Part shown: in pieces, positions 50,534-59,558 of the stretch
How positions within the stretch are numbered: position 1 is the first letter of the stretch
How the letters are laid out: the number at the start of each line of letters is the position of its first letter
The notes under the pieces: model-generated
Databases searched by the model: none
What the model was told of the DNA's origin: nothing
What the model saw: the letters and a program-made list of their open reading frames with translations, nothing else
DNA from: UBA11591 sp040220895
GTDB lineage: Bacteria; Bacteroidota; Bacteroidia; Flavobacteriales_E; Vicingaceae
Assembly: GCA_040220895.1 (NCBI GenBank)
Contig: JAVJVY010000020.1
Coordinates: forward strand, 124,001 to 188,000
DNA length: 64,000 bases
Direction: 5' to 3'
Position numbers and translations under genes: made by a program

Positions 50534-51109
50534 CTATTTTTTAACGAGCTTCTTGATCTTCTTATCGCCGATCCATACTTTCTCGTTGGTTTCGACATTG
50601 GTCAATTCCATATTTACCTGGTAGAATATGGCTTTTTCTTTTTTATTTTGATCAACAATGGAATTAATGGTCCCTTGTAAAATAAAGTCGGCTCCCAGCT
50701 CTTTTCCCCATTGTTTAGCTGTCTCTGCACTGGCAAATTCTTGCTGCTCCGCCCGCTCGTCACGTAATTCGTTTCGAGCGTCTCCTGCTGTAACAATCTT
50801 GGCTCTTCCGGAATTTAAAATTTCACGTTCAATATCCTTGATAAAGGTCCCTGAACTGATGTGTTCATGACTTAGGTTACGTACCAGACCTACCACCAAT
50901 ACCGGATTTCTATCTTTATCTGCCTGAAATGTCATGGCCCATGGTCTGGAAAGTGCATCCTTTACCATTTCTTCGGCGACTAATCTTGAATCTGTCTCAT
51001 TCCAGCGTCCGCTTAGATCGGTGGTCTCACTTGCATCTATCCGAGAAACTTTTTGGCCGCAGGCCATCAGGCTTAATAAAACGAGCACTCCAGTTACATT
51101 CTTTATCAT
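50534..51109 (-). CDS. LpoB-like penicillin-binding protein activator
   Basis: 191 residues from the ATG at 51109. Lipobox LMAC (lipidated cysteine 17), then an LpoB domain: DLSGRWNETDSRLVAEEMVKDALS, VLVVGLVRNLSHEHISSGTFIKDIEREIL, KQWGKELGADFILQGTIN and a final VNMELTNVETNEKVWIGDKKIKK. LpoB activates the synthase PBP1B in E. coli by reaching through the peptidoglycan from the outer membrane. In Bacteroidota the partner is not known. An upstream ATG at 51166 gives a poor signal sequence and lies upstream of a TACATTTG promoter box (51125-51132). The COG3014 gene follows after 14 bp. Confidence 0.88.
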   Translation of the reverse strand: MIKNVTGVLVLLSLMACGQKVSRIDASETTDLSGRWNETDSRLVAEEMVKDALSRPWAMTFQADKDRNPVLVVGLVRNLSHEHISSGTFIKDIEREILNSGRAKIVTAGDARNELRDERAEQQEFASAETAKQWGKELGADFILQGTINSIVDQNKKEKAIFYQVNMELTNVETNEKVWIGDKKIKKLVKK

Positions 51110-51124
51110 CTTCAATTTTTTTTT

Positions 51125-51132
51125 CAAATGTA
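51125..51132 (-). promoter_or_regulatory. -7 promoter box (TACATTTG) of the lpoB-like unit
   Basis: An exact TAnnTTTG match on the minus strand, 15 bp upstream of the start at 51109. Confidence 0.45.
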
Positions 51133-51184
51133 GCGCTAATTGATAAAAAAACGAAGTCAAGTTCAATGAGTGCTGAAGATCAAC

Positions 51185-51994
51185 CTATTGTTTATCCAGA
51201 AAGGATTTCAATGACTGTTGAAATAACTTGAAATTGGGCAGGTTGTTGTGAACCCCTCCTCGGATTGTTATTAATTCAATGTTATCTGACAAGGCCTTAA
51301 GTTTTTCTGAACAATTGTAGGGAACAACGTCGTCTGCCGTTCCGTGTAGTATTAAAATTGGAATTTGCAGTTCCTTGACGAATTTATGAGTCCTGAGTTT
51401 GTACTTGGAAAGTATTCTTGCCGGTAAAAATGGGTAGTGGTGTTTTATGAGGTCGGAAAACGAGTAGTATGGCGTCTCAAGAATCAGGGCATTAGGTTGA
51501 ATCTTTACTGCAAGTTTGGCGGCAATGCCTGTGCCCAGAGAATTTCCGTAGATCACCAATTTTTCGAACTGTTTATCACGAAGGAATTCCGACAAAACAA
51601 ATTCTGCGTCGTTGTGCAACTGATGTTCATGCCTTATCCTACCTGTGCTCTTTCCGTAGCCCCGGTAATCGTAAAATAAAACATCAAAACCGTTGTTTAA
51701 GAAATTTTCAGCTAACGTGCCCCAGCCCTGAAGATTGCCTGCATTACCGTGCTGGTAGTAAACCAATCCTTTTTTTGCATCAGATTGAAAAAACAAGGCA
51801 TTAATTTCATGGCCTTCCTTATGCTGAAAGGTGTATTCTTCAAAGGGTTTATTGAACTTGTATTGGTAGTTTTTCGGTAAACTCTCACTCAGAAATATCA
51901 TGTAATCCTGAAGCAGGTACATGGTGAGCACGATTCCGGTAAAAAGTGCCGGCACGATAATGAGAATGTAGCCTCCGACTTTTATCCAGTTCAT
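51185..51994 (-). CDS. Alpha/beta hydrolase with N-terminal membrane helix
   Basis: 269 residues from the ATG at 51994. One membrane helix at about 7-28 anchors the protein, with the hydrolase domain probably on the periplasmic side. Catalytic parts: oxyanion-loop HGNAGNLQGW, nucleophile serine S152 in YGNSLGTG, acid in HGTADDVVPY and histidine in GGVHNN. The RGYGKSTGR segment after the second strand is typical of BEM46/YfhR-like hydrolases. Substrate unknown. An in-frame ATG at 52048 would add 18 residues of no family resemblance. It is the most upstream gene on this minus-strand stretch. Confidence 0.9.
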   Translation of the reverse strand: MNWIKVGGYILIIVPALFTGIVLTMYLLQDYMIFLSESLPKNYQYKFNKPFEEYTFQHKEGHEINALFFQSDAKKGLVYYQHGNAGNLQGWGTLAENFLNNGFDVLFYDYRGYGKSTGRIRHEHQLHNDAEFVLSEFLRDKQFEKLVIYGNSLGTGIAAKLAVKIQPNALILETPYYSFSDLIKHHYPFLPARILSKYKLRTHKFVKELQIPILILHGTADDVVPYNCSEKLKALSDNIELITIRGGVHNNLPNFKLFQQSLKSFLDKQ

Positions 51995-52174
51995 AATTGT
52001 TAAATTAAGCTTTTTAGTCCAATGTCGCCAGAAAACAATGCACCCCAACCTGTGGAAATAAATGGTTCAGCATCATCTGGTATCTTGCGGTGAGAAATTT
52101 TCAAGATACCTCCTACATTAACATTTCTTTAACAAGGTTAAAAGGAATCCACATTTCCCATAAACGTAATATTG

Positions 52175-52182
52175 TACTTTTG
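52175..52182 (+). promoter_or_regulatory. -7 promoter box (TACTTTTG) of the thioredoxin-like gene
   Basis: An exact TAnnTTTG match, 14 bp upstream of the start at 52197. Confidence 0.45.
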
Positions 52183-52196
52183 CCAGCAAATTTGTG

Positions 52197-53684
52197 ATGA
52201 TGAAATTGAAAATACTTTTACTCTTAATCCCATTGGTGCTATCAGCCATTATTACAGATGTCTCCGGCGCCGAAGGTAAGTTGACATACGAGATTAAGAT
52301 CAAAGTGAAGGGTTTGACGGACACGACATTCTATTTGTCTAATTTCTACGCCAAAAACCAATATTATCGCGATACCGCGCGATCAGACAAAAAGGGACAG
52401 CTTGTATTTTCTGGAGAAGATGAGCTAGAACAGGGCATGTATTCATTGGTATTGGGAAACAGGAAGATCTTTGATTTCTTCGTAATTGAAAAGTTTGTGA
52501 GTTTCGAAACCGATACCGTTAATACCGTTGGAAACATGATAATCAAGGGAAGTCCGGAGAATGAGCTCTTCTATAAATATGTGCGATTTCTGCAGAGCAA
52601 GGAAGAAGAAATCAAACCCCTTCAAAAAAAGGCAAGCAGCGAGAATGTTGATGAGCGAAAGGCTGCGCAAGAAGCACTGGCCAAAGTAGATAAAGAAGTG
52701 TTCGATTTTCAAAAAAGATTTTATGAAGAGAACAAGAAATATTTTGTTCCCCGATTCCTCAATTCCATGCGTGAAATTGAAGTTCCTGACCCACCAAAAG
52801 ACGCCGAGGGGAACATCACCGACTCTCTTTTTCAATACCGGTATTTCAGGGAGCACTACTTTGACCAGATAGACTTTAGCGATGAACGTTTTCTGCGCAC
52901 CCCTTCCTATCACCAAAAACTTTCTGCTTATATTCAGAAATACACTTATCAGATTCCGGACTCACTCTATAAAGCAATAGACTTCGTGGTAAATAAATCA
53001 CGTGCCAACGAAGAACTATTTCGCTACACGGTTTCCTGGATCACCAATACATATGAGAAATCCAAGATCATGGGCATGGACGCAATATTTGTTCACATGG
53101 CAGAGAACTATTACTTGACTGACGAGGTCGACTGGGTGGATTCTGCCCAAAAAAGAAAAATAAACGAACAATACCTGAAACTTAAACCTTTACTGATAGG
53201 CAAAGTGGCTCCAAACATCGTTTTGACCGACACTTCTCAAAAAGAATGGTATAACCTGCATAAGATTGACGCGACCTATACCCTAGTTTACATTTGGTCT
53301 CCTACTTGCGGTCATTGCAAAAAAGTAACTCCAAAAATGCACAAGGTCTACGAGAAATACAAAGATTACGGATTTAAGGTCTTTGCCGTAGGAACTGAAT
53401 TCGATAATGTTGAGTGGAAAAAATACATTAAGACCCACAACCTGACTTGGATAAATGTTTCGGACAGTCCTGAACACCCAAATAACATAAAAGACTACCC
53501 ATTGAATTTCAGGGTCAATTACGACGTCTTTAGCACACCGAAAATTTACCTTTTGGACAAAGACAAGCGCATTGTTGCCAAGCGAATAGAAGATGAACAG
53601 ATCGATGATTTCCTTTCGCGCGCCTTTGGCCTTTCATCCGGTGGCACCGATGAGCAAATGCAGATTGGTGAAGATCTCGAATAA
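52197..53684 (+). CDS. Thioredoxin-like protein with DUF4369- and DUF5106-like parts
   Basis: 495 residues. Signal peptide (about 1-24), a DUF4369-like N-terminal beta domain (KLTYEIKIKVKGLTDTTFYLSNFY), a helical middle part (DUF5106-like, about 110-335) and a C-terminal thioredoxin-fold domain. The active site is C371-G-H-C374 (SPTCGHCKK), the protein disulfide isomerase type rather than CGPC. Members of this group act as periplasmic thiol-disulfide oxidoreductases, for example in cytochrome maturation or folding of exported proteins. GTG at 52194 and the second ATG at 52200 are alternative starts. It ends with no gap against the convergent GNAT-MazG gene. Confidence 0.88.
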   Translation: MMKLKILLLLIPLVLSAIITDVSGAEGKLTYEIKIKVKGLTDTTFYLSNFYAKNQYYRDTARSDKKGQLVFSGEDELEQGMYSLVLGNRKIFDFFVIEKFVSFETDTVNTVGNMIIKGSPENELFYKYVRFLQSKEEEIKPLQKKASSENVDERKAAQEALAKVDKEVFDFQKRFYEENKKYFVPRFLNSMREIEVPDPPKDAEGNITDSLFQYRYFREHYFDQIDFSDERFLRTPSYHQKLSAYIQKYTYQIPDSLYKAIDFVVNKSRANEELFRYTVSWITNTYEKSKIMGMDAIFVHMAENYYLTDEVDWVDSAQKRKINEQYLKLKPLLIGKVAPNIVLTDTSQKEWYNLHKIDATYTLVYIWSPTCGHCKKVTPKMHKVYEKYKDYGFKVFAVGTEFDNVEWKKYIKTHNLTWINVSDSPEHPNNIKDYPLNFRVNYDVFSTPKIYLLDKDKRIVAKRIEDEQIDDFLSRAFGLSSGGTDEQMQIGEDLE

Positions 53685-54524
53685 TTATTCGCCGAGTATT
53701 CTTGAAATATTGGGCTTAAAGTAAAGCGCAGATTTCAGCACTTTTCCATCTTCCCGGTATATCGGTTTTCCGTTTTCGTCCAATTTCGACATGTTACTTC
53801 TTTGGATCTCTTCGAAAACAGGCCCAATTTTTTCCTGCAAACCGTGGGTTATGATGGTTCCATTTAAAATGTAGAGCATATCCCCCAAGGCATCGGCGAT
53901 TTCAACCAAATCACCAGATCGCGCTGCTTCCAGGTACTCGTCGTTCTCTTCTTTCATAAGGTTATAGCGCAGATCGATGATCCTATCTTCAACTCTGGCC
54001 TTTGGTTGGTGAGCCACCTGTATGCCAAATGCATCATGGAATTCCTTAACGGCTTCAATGGTTTTTTGCAAGGTTAGTTTATCAGCGTTAGTGCTGGTCC
54101 TTGACATGGCAAGGTGTTCGATGTCACATTCCATAAATACATCACCGTCTTCTAAAAAACCAAACTGTCGATAAAATGGAATGACGCCGACCTGTGCATG
54201 GAGATAAACTTGTTGTTTGGGTGGTAAATCGTTTAGGATTGCCCCCATCAGAGCCTTTCCAACACCCCCACCTCTGTGTTGATGTAGTACAGCAAAGCGC
54301 TCCAGTTTAATTCCCTTATCTGTGAATCTCCACCTTGCTGTCCCAACTGGAGAGCCACCTACATCTTTTGCCAGGTAATGTACGCTCGCCTCATCAAATG
54401 CATCAAACTCTTCATCACGTGCCACCTTCTGTTCTTCAACAAATACCTTATGCCTGATTTCAAAGGCCTTTTGGCGACTTTCACCGTCGATAAAATAAAA
54501 ACGCTCTACCATATTAATCGTCAT
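53685..54524 (-). CDS. GNAT acetyltransferase fused to MazG-like pyrophosphohydrolase
   Basis: 279 residues made of two enzyme domains. Residues 1-140 are a GNAT acetyltransferase: FEIRHKVFVEEQKV, acetyl-CoA loop QHRGGGVGKALM (82-93) and YLHAQVGVIPFYRQFGFLEDGD. Residues 150-279 are a MazG-type NTP pyrophosphohydrolase: acidic metal ligands around E192-E193 and E196, then E208 and D211 (EIADALGD), and FEEIQRSNMSKLDENGKP near the end. The first could acetylate a small molecule or protein, the second hydrolyses nucleoside triphosphates such as dCTP analogues. Both active sites look complete and the linker (140-150) is short. ATG codons at 54524 and 54512 are both possible starts. Confidence 0.85.
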   Translation of the reverse strand: MTINMVERFYFIDGESRQKAFEIRHKVFVEEQKVARDEEFDAFDEASVHYLAKDVGGSPVGTARWRFTDKGIKLERFAVLHQHRGGGVGKALMGAILNDLPPKQQVYLHAQVGVIPFYRQFGFLEDGDVFMECDIEHLAMSRTSTNADKLTLQKTIEAVKEFHDAFGIQVAHQPKARVEDRIIDLRYNLMKEENDEYLEAARSGDLVEIADALGDMLYILNGTIITHGLQEKIGPVFEEIQRSNMSKLDENGKPIYREDGKVLKSALYFKPNISRILGE

Positions 54525-54590
54525 TTAGGGCTTAACAAAATTTAACAATAATAAGGTTTTCAATCACCGCATAAGGCATGGCAATATTCA

Positions 54591-54598
54591 TAAATTTG
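54591..54598 (+). promoter_or_regulatory. -7 promoter box (TAAATTTG) of the moxR-bat operon
   Basis: An exact TAnnTTTG match, 22 bp before the moxR start at 54621. The next seven genes follow with overlaps or short gaps, so this is likely the main promoter of the whole operon. Confidence 0.55.
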
Positions 54599-54620
54599 CT
54601 CGCCATCAAAAACGGAAAGA

Positions 54621-55664
54621 ATGGAAGATCCTACAACACAAAATCAAGTCGTTAATACCTCAAATGCCAACTCCCAAGTTGACATCAAAGAACTAAATGA
54701 ACGCATAGAAAAGCAAAGTGCATTTGTGGACCTGCTCGCCATGGAAATGGGTAAGGTCATCGTCGGTCAGAAATACATGGTAGACCGCCTGATGATCGGA
54801 CTATTGTCTAACGGTCACATATTGCTGGAAGGAGTTCCTGGTTTGGCAAAGACCCTTGCGATTAAAACGATGGCCGGCACCATTAACGCCTCATTTAGCC
54901 GTATCCAGTTCACCCCTGATTTGCTACCAGCCGACCTTATAGGAACCATGATTTACAGTCAAAAGAAAGAAGAATTCACCGTTAAGAAAGGGCCAATATT
55001 TGCCAATTTTATTCTGGCGGATGAAATCAACCGGGCACCGGCTAAGGTGCAAAGTGCCTTGTTAGAGGCCATGCAAGAAAAACAGATAACCATTGGTGAA
55101 ACGACCTATGAGCTTCCACGTCCTTTCTTGGTCCTTGCCACCCAAAACCCAGTGGAACAGGAAGGTACGTACCCATTGCCTGAGGCCCAGGTCGACCGAT
55201 TTATGTTAAAAGTGGTACTTGATTACCCCAAAAAAGAAGAGGAACGCTTGATCATCCGCGCAAATTTAGGAGAACAGGCATTTGACCAGGTCAGACAGAT
55301 CATTAAACCCGAAGAGATTCTGGAGGCTAGAAAGGTTGTGAGAGAAGTTTACATGGATGAGAAAATTGAGCAATACATTTTGGACATCGTGTTTTCAAGC
55401 CGTTATCCGGAAGAATATGGGCTGGGACAATTCAAAGAGCTGATCAGCTTTGGTGGGTCGCCAAGGGCCAGTATTAGCCTTGCCTTGGCTTCAAAAGCCC
55501 ATGCCTTTATAAAACGGCGCGGTTACGTTATTCCCGAAGATGTAAGGGCAATTGCCCATGATGTATTAAGGCACAGAATAGGTTTGACCTATGAAGCCGA
55601 AGCTGAGAATACCACCAGTGAAGATATTGTGAGCGGCATCCTAAACAAGGTGGAGGTACCTTAA
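54621..55664 (+). CDS. moxR: MoxR-family AAA+ ATPase
   Basis: 347 residues. Walker A GVPGLAKT at 71-78, Walker B ILADEINRAPAKVQSALLEAM, sensor 1 ATQNPVEQEGTYPLPEAQVDRF and sensor 2 further on in GGSPRASISLALASKA. MoxR ATPases act as chaperones that assemble or activate complexes containing von Willebrand A domain proteins, which follow here. The protein has a short N-terminal extension (TTQNQVVNTSNANSQV) before the core. It opens the eight-gene Bat operon and is separated from the DUF58 gene by 10 bp. Confidence 0.95.
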   Translation: MEDPTTQNQVVNTSNANSQVDIKELNERIEKQSAFVDLLAMEMGKVIVGQKYMVDRLMIGLLSNGHILLEGVPGLAKTLAIKTMAGTINASFSRIQFTPDLLPADLIGTMIYSQKKEEFTVKKGPIFANFILADEINRAPAKVQSALLEAMQEKQITIGETTYELPRPFLVLATQNPVEQEGTYPLPEAQVDRFMLKVVLDYPKKEEERLIIRANLGEQAFDQVRQIIKPEEILEARKVVREVYMDEKIEQYILDIVFSSRYPEEYGLGQFKELISFGGSPRASISLALASKAHAFIKRRGYVIPEDVRAIAHDVLRHRIGLTYEAEAENTTSEDIVSGILNKVEVP

Positions 55665-55674
55665 TCAAGCTTAA

Positions 55675-56550
55675 ATGGACACTCAGGACCTACTCAAAGA
55701 GGTACGAAAAATAGAGATCAAGAGCCGTGGTCTGACCAATCAGATTTTCGCCGGAGAATACCACTCTGCTTTTAAAGGAAGGGGTATGGCTTTCAGTGAA
55801 GTAAGAGAATACCAACCGGGCGATGAGATCAGAACCATCGACTGGAATGTAACAGCTAGGTTTAATCACCCTTTTGTCAAGGTTTTTGAGGAGGAGCGCG
55901 AAATGACCGTGATGCTTGTGATTGATGTAAGTGGTTCAGCAGATTTTGGCTCCGGGCGCAAGCTAAAACAGCAAGTAATTTTAGAACTAGCGGCGGTCTT
56001 GGCTTTTTCGGCGATAAAGAATAACGATAAAGTAGGCGTCATTTTCTTTAGTGATAAGGTCGAAAAGTTCATCGTACCTAAAAAAGGTAGCACACATATT
56101 CTTACCATCATAAGGGAACTGATTGATTTTAAACCCGAAAACAAAGGCACCGATGTCGCACAGGCGCTGAAATACCTCACGAGTGCCATTAAGAAGCGCT
56201 GCACCGCCTTTTTAATCTCTGATTTTCTAGACGATGATTTCCGCGACGCCTTAAAAATTGCAAATAAAAAACACGATGTCGTGGCATTGAAAGTAAGCGA
56301 TAAACGAGAGGAAGAATTACCCAACATTGGAATTATACCCTTGAAAGACAACGAGACAGATAAGATTACCTGGGTTAACACTTCAAGTTCAGAGTTAAGA
56401 AATCAATACCGTGCGAAAAGCCTTCAGTCAAGGGCGGCATTACGTGATGTTTTCAACAAAAGCGGTGTAGACTTTGCCGAGATAGATTCAAATGCCTCAT
56501 TTGTCAGGCCCTTGATCAACCTATTTAAATTGCGAGAAAGCAGAAGATGA
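55675..56550 (+). CDS. DUF58 protein with vWA-like fold
   Basis: 291 residues. The typical DUF58 start GLTNQIFAGEYHSAFKGRGMAFSEVREYQPGDEIRTIDWNVTARFNHPFVKVFEEER is complete, followed by a vWA-like section LVIDVSGSADFGSG with the MIDAS DxSxS pattern (D-V-S-G-S). The family is almost always encoded next to moxR and probably is one of its clients. No signal peptide or membrane helix, so it should be cytoplasmic or bound to the inner membrane by partners. It overlaps the next gene by 4 bp (ATGA). Confidence 0.93.
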   Translation: MDTQDLLKEVRKIEIKSRGLTNQIFAGEYHSAFKGRGMAFSEVREYQPGDEIRTIDWNVTARFNHPFVKVFEEEREMTVMLVIDVSGSADFGSGRKLKQQVILELAAVLAFSAIKNNDKVGVIFFSDKVEKFIVPKKGSTHILTIIRELIDFKPENKGTDVAQALKYLTSAIKKRCTAFLISDFLDDDFRDALKIANKKHDVVALKVSDKREEELPNIGIIPLKDNETDKITWVNTSSSELRNQYRAKSLQSRAALRDVFNKSGVDFAEIDSNASFVRPLINLFKLRESRR

Positions 56551-57530
56551 GAAAAATCATTTCGTTCTTACTTCTTTGGTTGCTGTCTCAGGGCGCCACT
56601 TTGTCACAGAATAGGAACGTAGTTCTGGATATTGATACCAACGACATTCCACTCGGAGGCCAAATCCAGGCTGAACTTCGGCTCGAATTCCCCGCAACTG
56701 AATTCGCATCGTTGCCAGTATTTAAGGACACCATCGTCAAAGAAATCGAAATTGTCAGCATCGGTAAGATCGACTCAACCTTCACTGGGCCCGGTCTAAC
56801 CACACGTTTGCTGACCATTCCAATGACCTTGACTAGCTTTGATACGGGCTATCACGCCATACCACCTTTATATTTCACAGTAAACGGCGACAGCGTCAAA
56901 ACGGAACCTATACTGATTCATGTTTCTGGTGTAAGGGTTGAAATGAATCAGAGCAGTGACACTGGGCAAGTTGAAATAAAAGATATCAAAGATATCAGGC
57001 ACGTTCCTTTTTCTCTGCTAGAATGGATCAAAGAAAATTGGGTATACCTGCTCATTATTTTGCTTGTAATCATTGGTATTTGGGCCTTTTTCAAGTACAT
57101 CAAACCAATGCTCAAGAAAGATACAGGACCTGTTATCACATTGAAAAAGGAGATTCCCTTGCATGTGTTATACTTGGAACGATTACAGAAATTATCTTCC
57201 GAAAAGCTTTGGCAGTCTGGAAAAGTGAAAGAATATCAAAGTTCATTGTCCAATATCATCCGTGGATATATTGAAGAGAAGTATGGAATCCCGGCGTTGG
57301 AATCTACCACTGGCGAGATCATTGAAGACCTTTCTGATCAGCGCTTTAATCAAATACAAGTAGAACATCTGACCCATTTACTTAACCTGGCGGACCTTGT
57401 AAAATTTGCCAAACATCAACCCCTGCCGGATGAACATGAATTGGGATTGAGACGTGCCACCGAATTCATAAAAAGCACAGTTACTGAAAGCGCTTCATCA
57501 ACAACAAATTTGGCCGAGAGCAATGTTTAG
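56547..57530 (+). CDS. Bat-operon membrane protein (no standard name)
   Basis: 327 residues. Signal peptide (about 1-20, ending ATLSQ), a periplasmic beta-rich part (about 22-155, with LDIDTNDIPLGGQIQAELRLEFP), one membrane helix at about 163-186 (WVYLLIILLVIIGIWAFF) and a cytoplasmic helical tail (about 190-327, with VKEYQSSLSNIIRGYIEEKYGIPALESTTGEI). The tail is of a kind also seen at the C-terminus of BatD. It belongs to the Bat complex by position and topology. It overlaps the genes on both sides by 4 and 8 bp. Confidence 0.82.
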   Translation: MRKIISFLLLWLLSQGATLSQNRNVVLDIDTNDIPLGGQIQAELRLEFPATEFASLPVFKDTIVKEIEIVSIGKIDSTFTGPGLTTRLLTIPMTLTSFDTGYHAIPPLYFTVNGDSVKTEPILIHVSGVRVEMNQSSDTGQVEIKDIKDIRHVPFSLLEWIKENWVYLLIILLVIIGIWAFFKYIKPMLKKDTGPVITLKKEIPLHVLYLERLQKLSSEKLWQSGKVKEYQSSLSNIIRGYIEEKYGIPALESTTGEIIEDLSDQRFNQIQVEHLTHLLNLADLVKFAKHQPLPDEHELGLRRATEFIKSTVTESASSTTNLAESNV

Positions 57531-58530
57531 CCTTACCAACATAGAATTTGCCAATCCGGAAGTTTTTTACTTTCTGCTCGCCATACCTTTACTGATAGCT
57601 TGGTACGTGTTTCAGATCAATCGCTCTGTGCCTGTATTGAAACACTCCATGAGCGAGCGAACATTGACCGGTAAAACTGATGCCATGATATGGCTCAGGC
57701 ATTTTCCCATTTTGACTAGAAGTCTAACCATGTCTTTACTGATTGTGGCACTGGCGCGTCCACAGTCTTCGGTTAGCTATGAAGACATTGTAACAGAAGG
57801 AATCGACATTGTTATTGCGCTGGACATATCATCGAGCATGCTTGCTGAAGATTTGAAACCAAACAGGTTAAATGCCGCAAAGGAAGTAGCCATGGAATTC
57901 ATCTCCGAAAGACCAAATGACCGAATTGGTCTGGTTGTTTATAGTGGAGAGAGCTTTACTCAATGCCCCTTGACCATTGATCACGATGTACTTCTGAACC
58001 TATTCGGAGATGTAAAAAATGGTATGATAGAAGATGGCACTGCCATTGGTGACGGACTGGCAACGGCTGTGAATCGTTTGCGGGAAAGTGAGGCAAAAAG
58101 CAAGGTGGTAATATTACTTACGGATGGTCAACAAACGGCAGGATCGCTTCCACCTTTAACTGCGGCAGAGATTGCCAAGCAATTTGACGTAAGGGTCTAT
58201 ACCATTGGCGTTGGGACCATTGGCACTGCACCTTTTCCCTTTAAAACTCCAATGGGAACAACCCAATACCAGAACATGCCCGTCAAAATAGACGAGTCCA
58301 CCTTAAAAGGAGTGGCTGAAATGACCGGAGGTATATACTACCGTGCAACCAACAACGAAAAACTAAAAGACATCTATGACGAAATTGATCAGTTGGAGCG
58401 AACAAAGATCGAAGTAACTCAGTACCGAAAAAAATCTGAGCGTTTTCTTCCATGGGCAATGGCTGGTTTGGCCTTTTTTTTAATTGAGTTTATTCTTGGA
58501 AATACGCTGTTTAAAAGCATCACCTCATGA
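57523..58530 (+). CDS. batA: BatA: vWA-domain inner-membrane protein
   Basis: 335 residues. Membrane helices at about 13-30, 60-78 and near the C-terminus (WAMAGLAFFLIEFILG), with a vWA domain between. The MIDAS motif is D101-x-S103-x-S105 (ALDISSSMLAED), followed by GTAIGDGLATAVNRLR with the MIDAS threonine and LLTDGQQTAG. Batches of such proteins in Bacteroides were linked to aerotolerance; later work in other bacteria suggests general envelope stress tolerance. It is encoded between the unnamed Bat protein and the paralogous BatB, with 8- and 4-bp overlaps. Confidence 0.93.
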   Translation: MFSLTNIEFANPEVFYFLLAIPLLIAWYVFQINRSVPVLKHSMSERTLTGKTDAMIWLRHFPILTRSLTMSLLIVALARPQSSVSYEDIVTEGIDIVIALDISSSMLAEDLKPNRLNAAKEVAMEFISERPNDRIGLVVYSGESFTQCPLTIDHDVLLNLFGDVKNGMIEDGTAIGDGLATAVNRLRESEAKSKVVILLTDGQQTAGSLPPLTAAEIAKQFDVRVYTIGVGTIGTAPFPFKTPMGTTQYQNMPVKIDESTLKGVAEMTGGIYYRATNNEKLKDIYDEIDQLERTKIEVTQYRKKSERFLPWAMAGLAFFLIEFILGNTLFKSITS

Positions 58531-59558
58531 TCAGGTTTGAAAATCCGCTATTCCTTTACTTATTGTTGCTTATTCCTGCGCTAATTGCAGTGTATTGGCT
58601 AAGGAGGCGGTGGATTGAAAAAGCCCGACTCTCCTATTCTTCCGTTGAATTGATTGGCCAAATGATGCCCCGATTCAGTAAACGCAAGCCATTGGTCAAA
58701 TTTATTCTGTACACCACTGCATTTGGACTTTTGGTCGTTGGATTGGCCAATCCCCAAATGGGTACTAAACTAGAAGAAGTAAAGCGGGAAGGTGTCGATA
58801 TACTTATTGCCCTTGATGTATCAAATAGTATGAAAGCCGAAGACCTTAAGCCCAACCGCCTTGATCGAGCAAAAAGAGCCATTGAAAAACTCGTCGATAA
58901 CATGAAAAGCGACAGGATAGGCATCGTAGTTTTCGCAGGAGAAGCTTTTATTCAGCTTCCCATCACCTCGGACTACAGTGCAGCAAAATTGTATGCTGGA
59001 AGCATTGGGACCGACGTTATTCAAACACAAGGGACAGCTCTGGCATCGGCAATCGAGACGTGCATCGAAGCCCTGGATAGTGACGACAGCAAAAACCGAG
59101 CCATAATAATCATTTCGGACGGTGAAAACCATGAAGAAGACCCGATTATAAAAGCGAATGAGGCCTTTGAAAAGGGAATTGTGGTTCACACTATTGGCAT
59201 GGGATCTGTACAGGGTGCGCCTATTCCAATATACAGGAACGGAAAACAGGTGGGTTTTAAGCAAGATAACGGTGGAAACACGGTGGTAAGTAGATTGAAT
59301 GAAGAGATGCTACAGAACATAGCACAGTCAGGAAACGGAATATACGTTCGCGCCACTAATAATAGTACCGGACTTCAATCGATCTTTAACGAAATAAACA
59401 AATTGGAAAAGACCGAATACGAGGCCAAGCAATACACTGACTTTGAAGATCGCTTTCAACCCTTTGTTGGTTTGGTCTTACTAATTTTGTTCTTCGAGTT
59501 TTTAATCTCTACCAAGAAAAGTAAATGGATAGAAAAATTAACGCTGTTTAATGATTAG
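58527..59558 (+). CDS. batB: BatB: second vWA-domain inner-membrane protein
   Basis: 343 residues, a paralog of BatA with the same order of parts. Two N-terminal helices (about 8-25 and 57-74), vWA domain with MIDAS D97-x-S99-x-S101 (ALDVSNSMKAED), GTALASAIETCIEAL and IIISDGENHEEDP, then a C-terminal membrane helix (FVGLVLLILFFEFLIS). Conserved MIDAS residues in both proteins suggest they bind metal and perhaps each other. Start and stop overlap the neighbouring genes by 4 and 8 bp. Confidence 0.93.
   Translation: MIRFENPLFLYLLLLIPALIAVYWLRRRWIEKARLSYSSVELIGQMMPRFSKRKPLVKFILYTTAFGLLVVGLANPQMGTKLEEVKREGVDILIALDVSNSMKAEDLKPNRLDRAKRAIEKLVDNMKSDRIGIVVFAGEAFIQLPITSDYSAAKLYAGSIGTDVIQTQGTALASAIETCIEALDSDDSKNRAIIIISDGENHEEDPIIKANEAFEKGIVVHTIGMGSVQGAPIPIYRNGKQVGFKQDNGGNTVVSRLNEEMLQNIAQSGNGIYVRATNNSTGLQSIFNEINKLEKTEYEAKQYTDFEDRFQPFVGLVLLILFFEFLISTKKSKWIEKLTLFND

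Noticed and set aside
55866..56381. 171-residue minus-strand open frame inside the DUF58 gene
   Set aside because: Shadow of a well-recognised gene with no independent motif or start signal.
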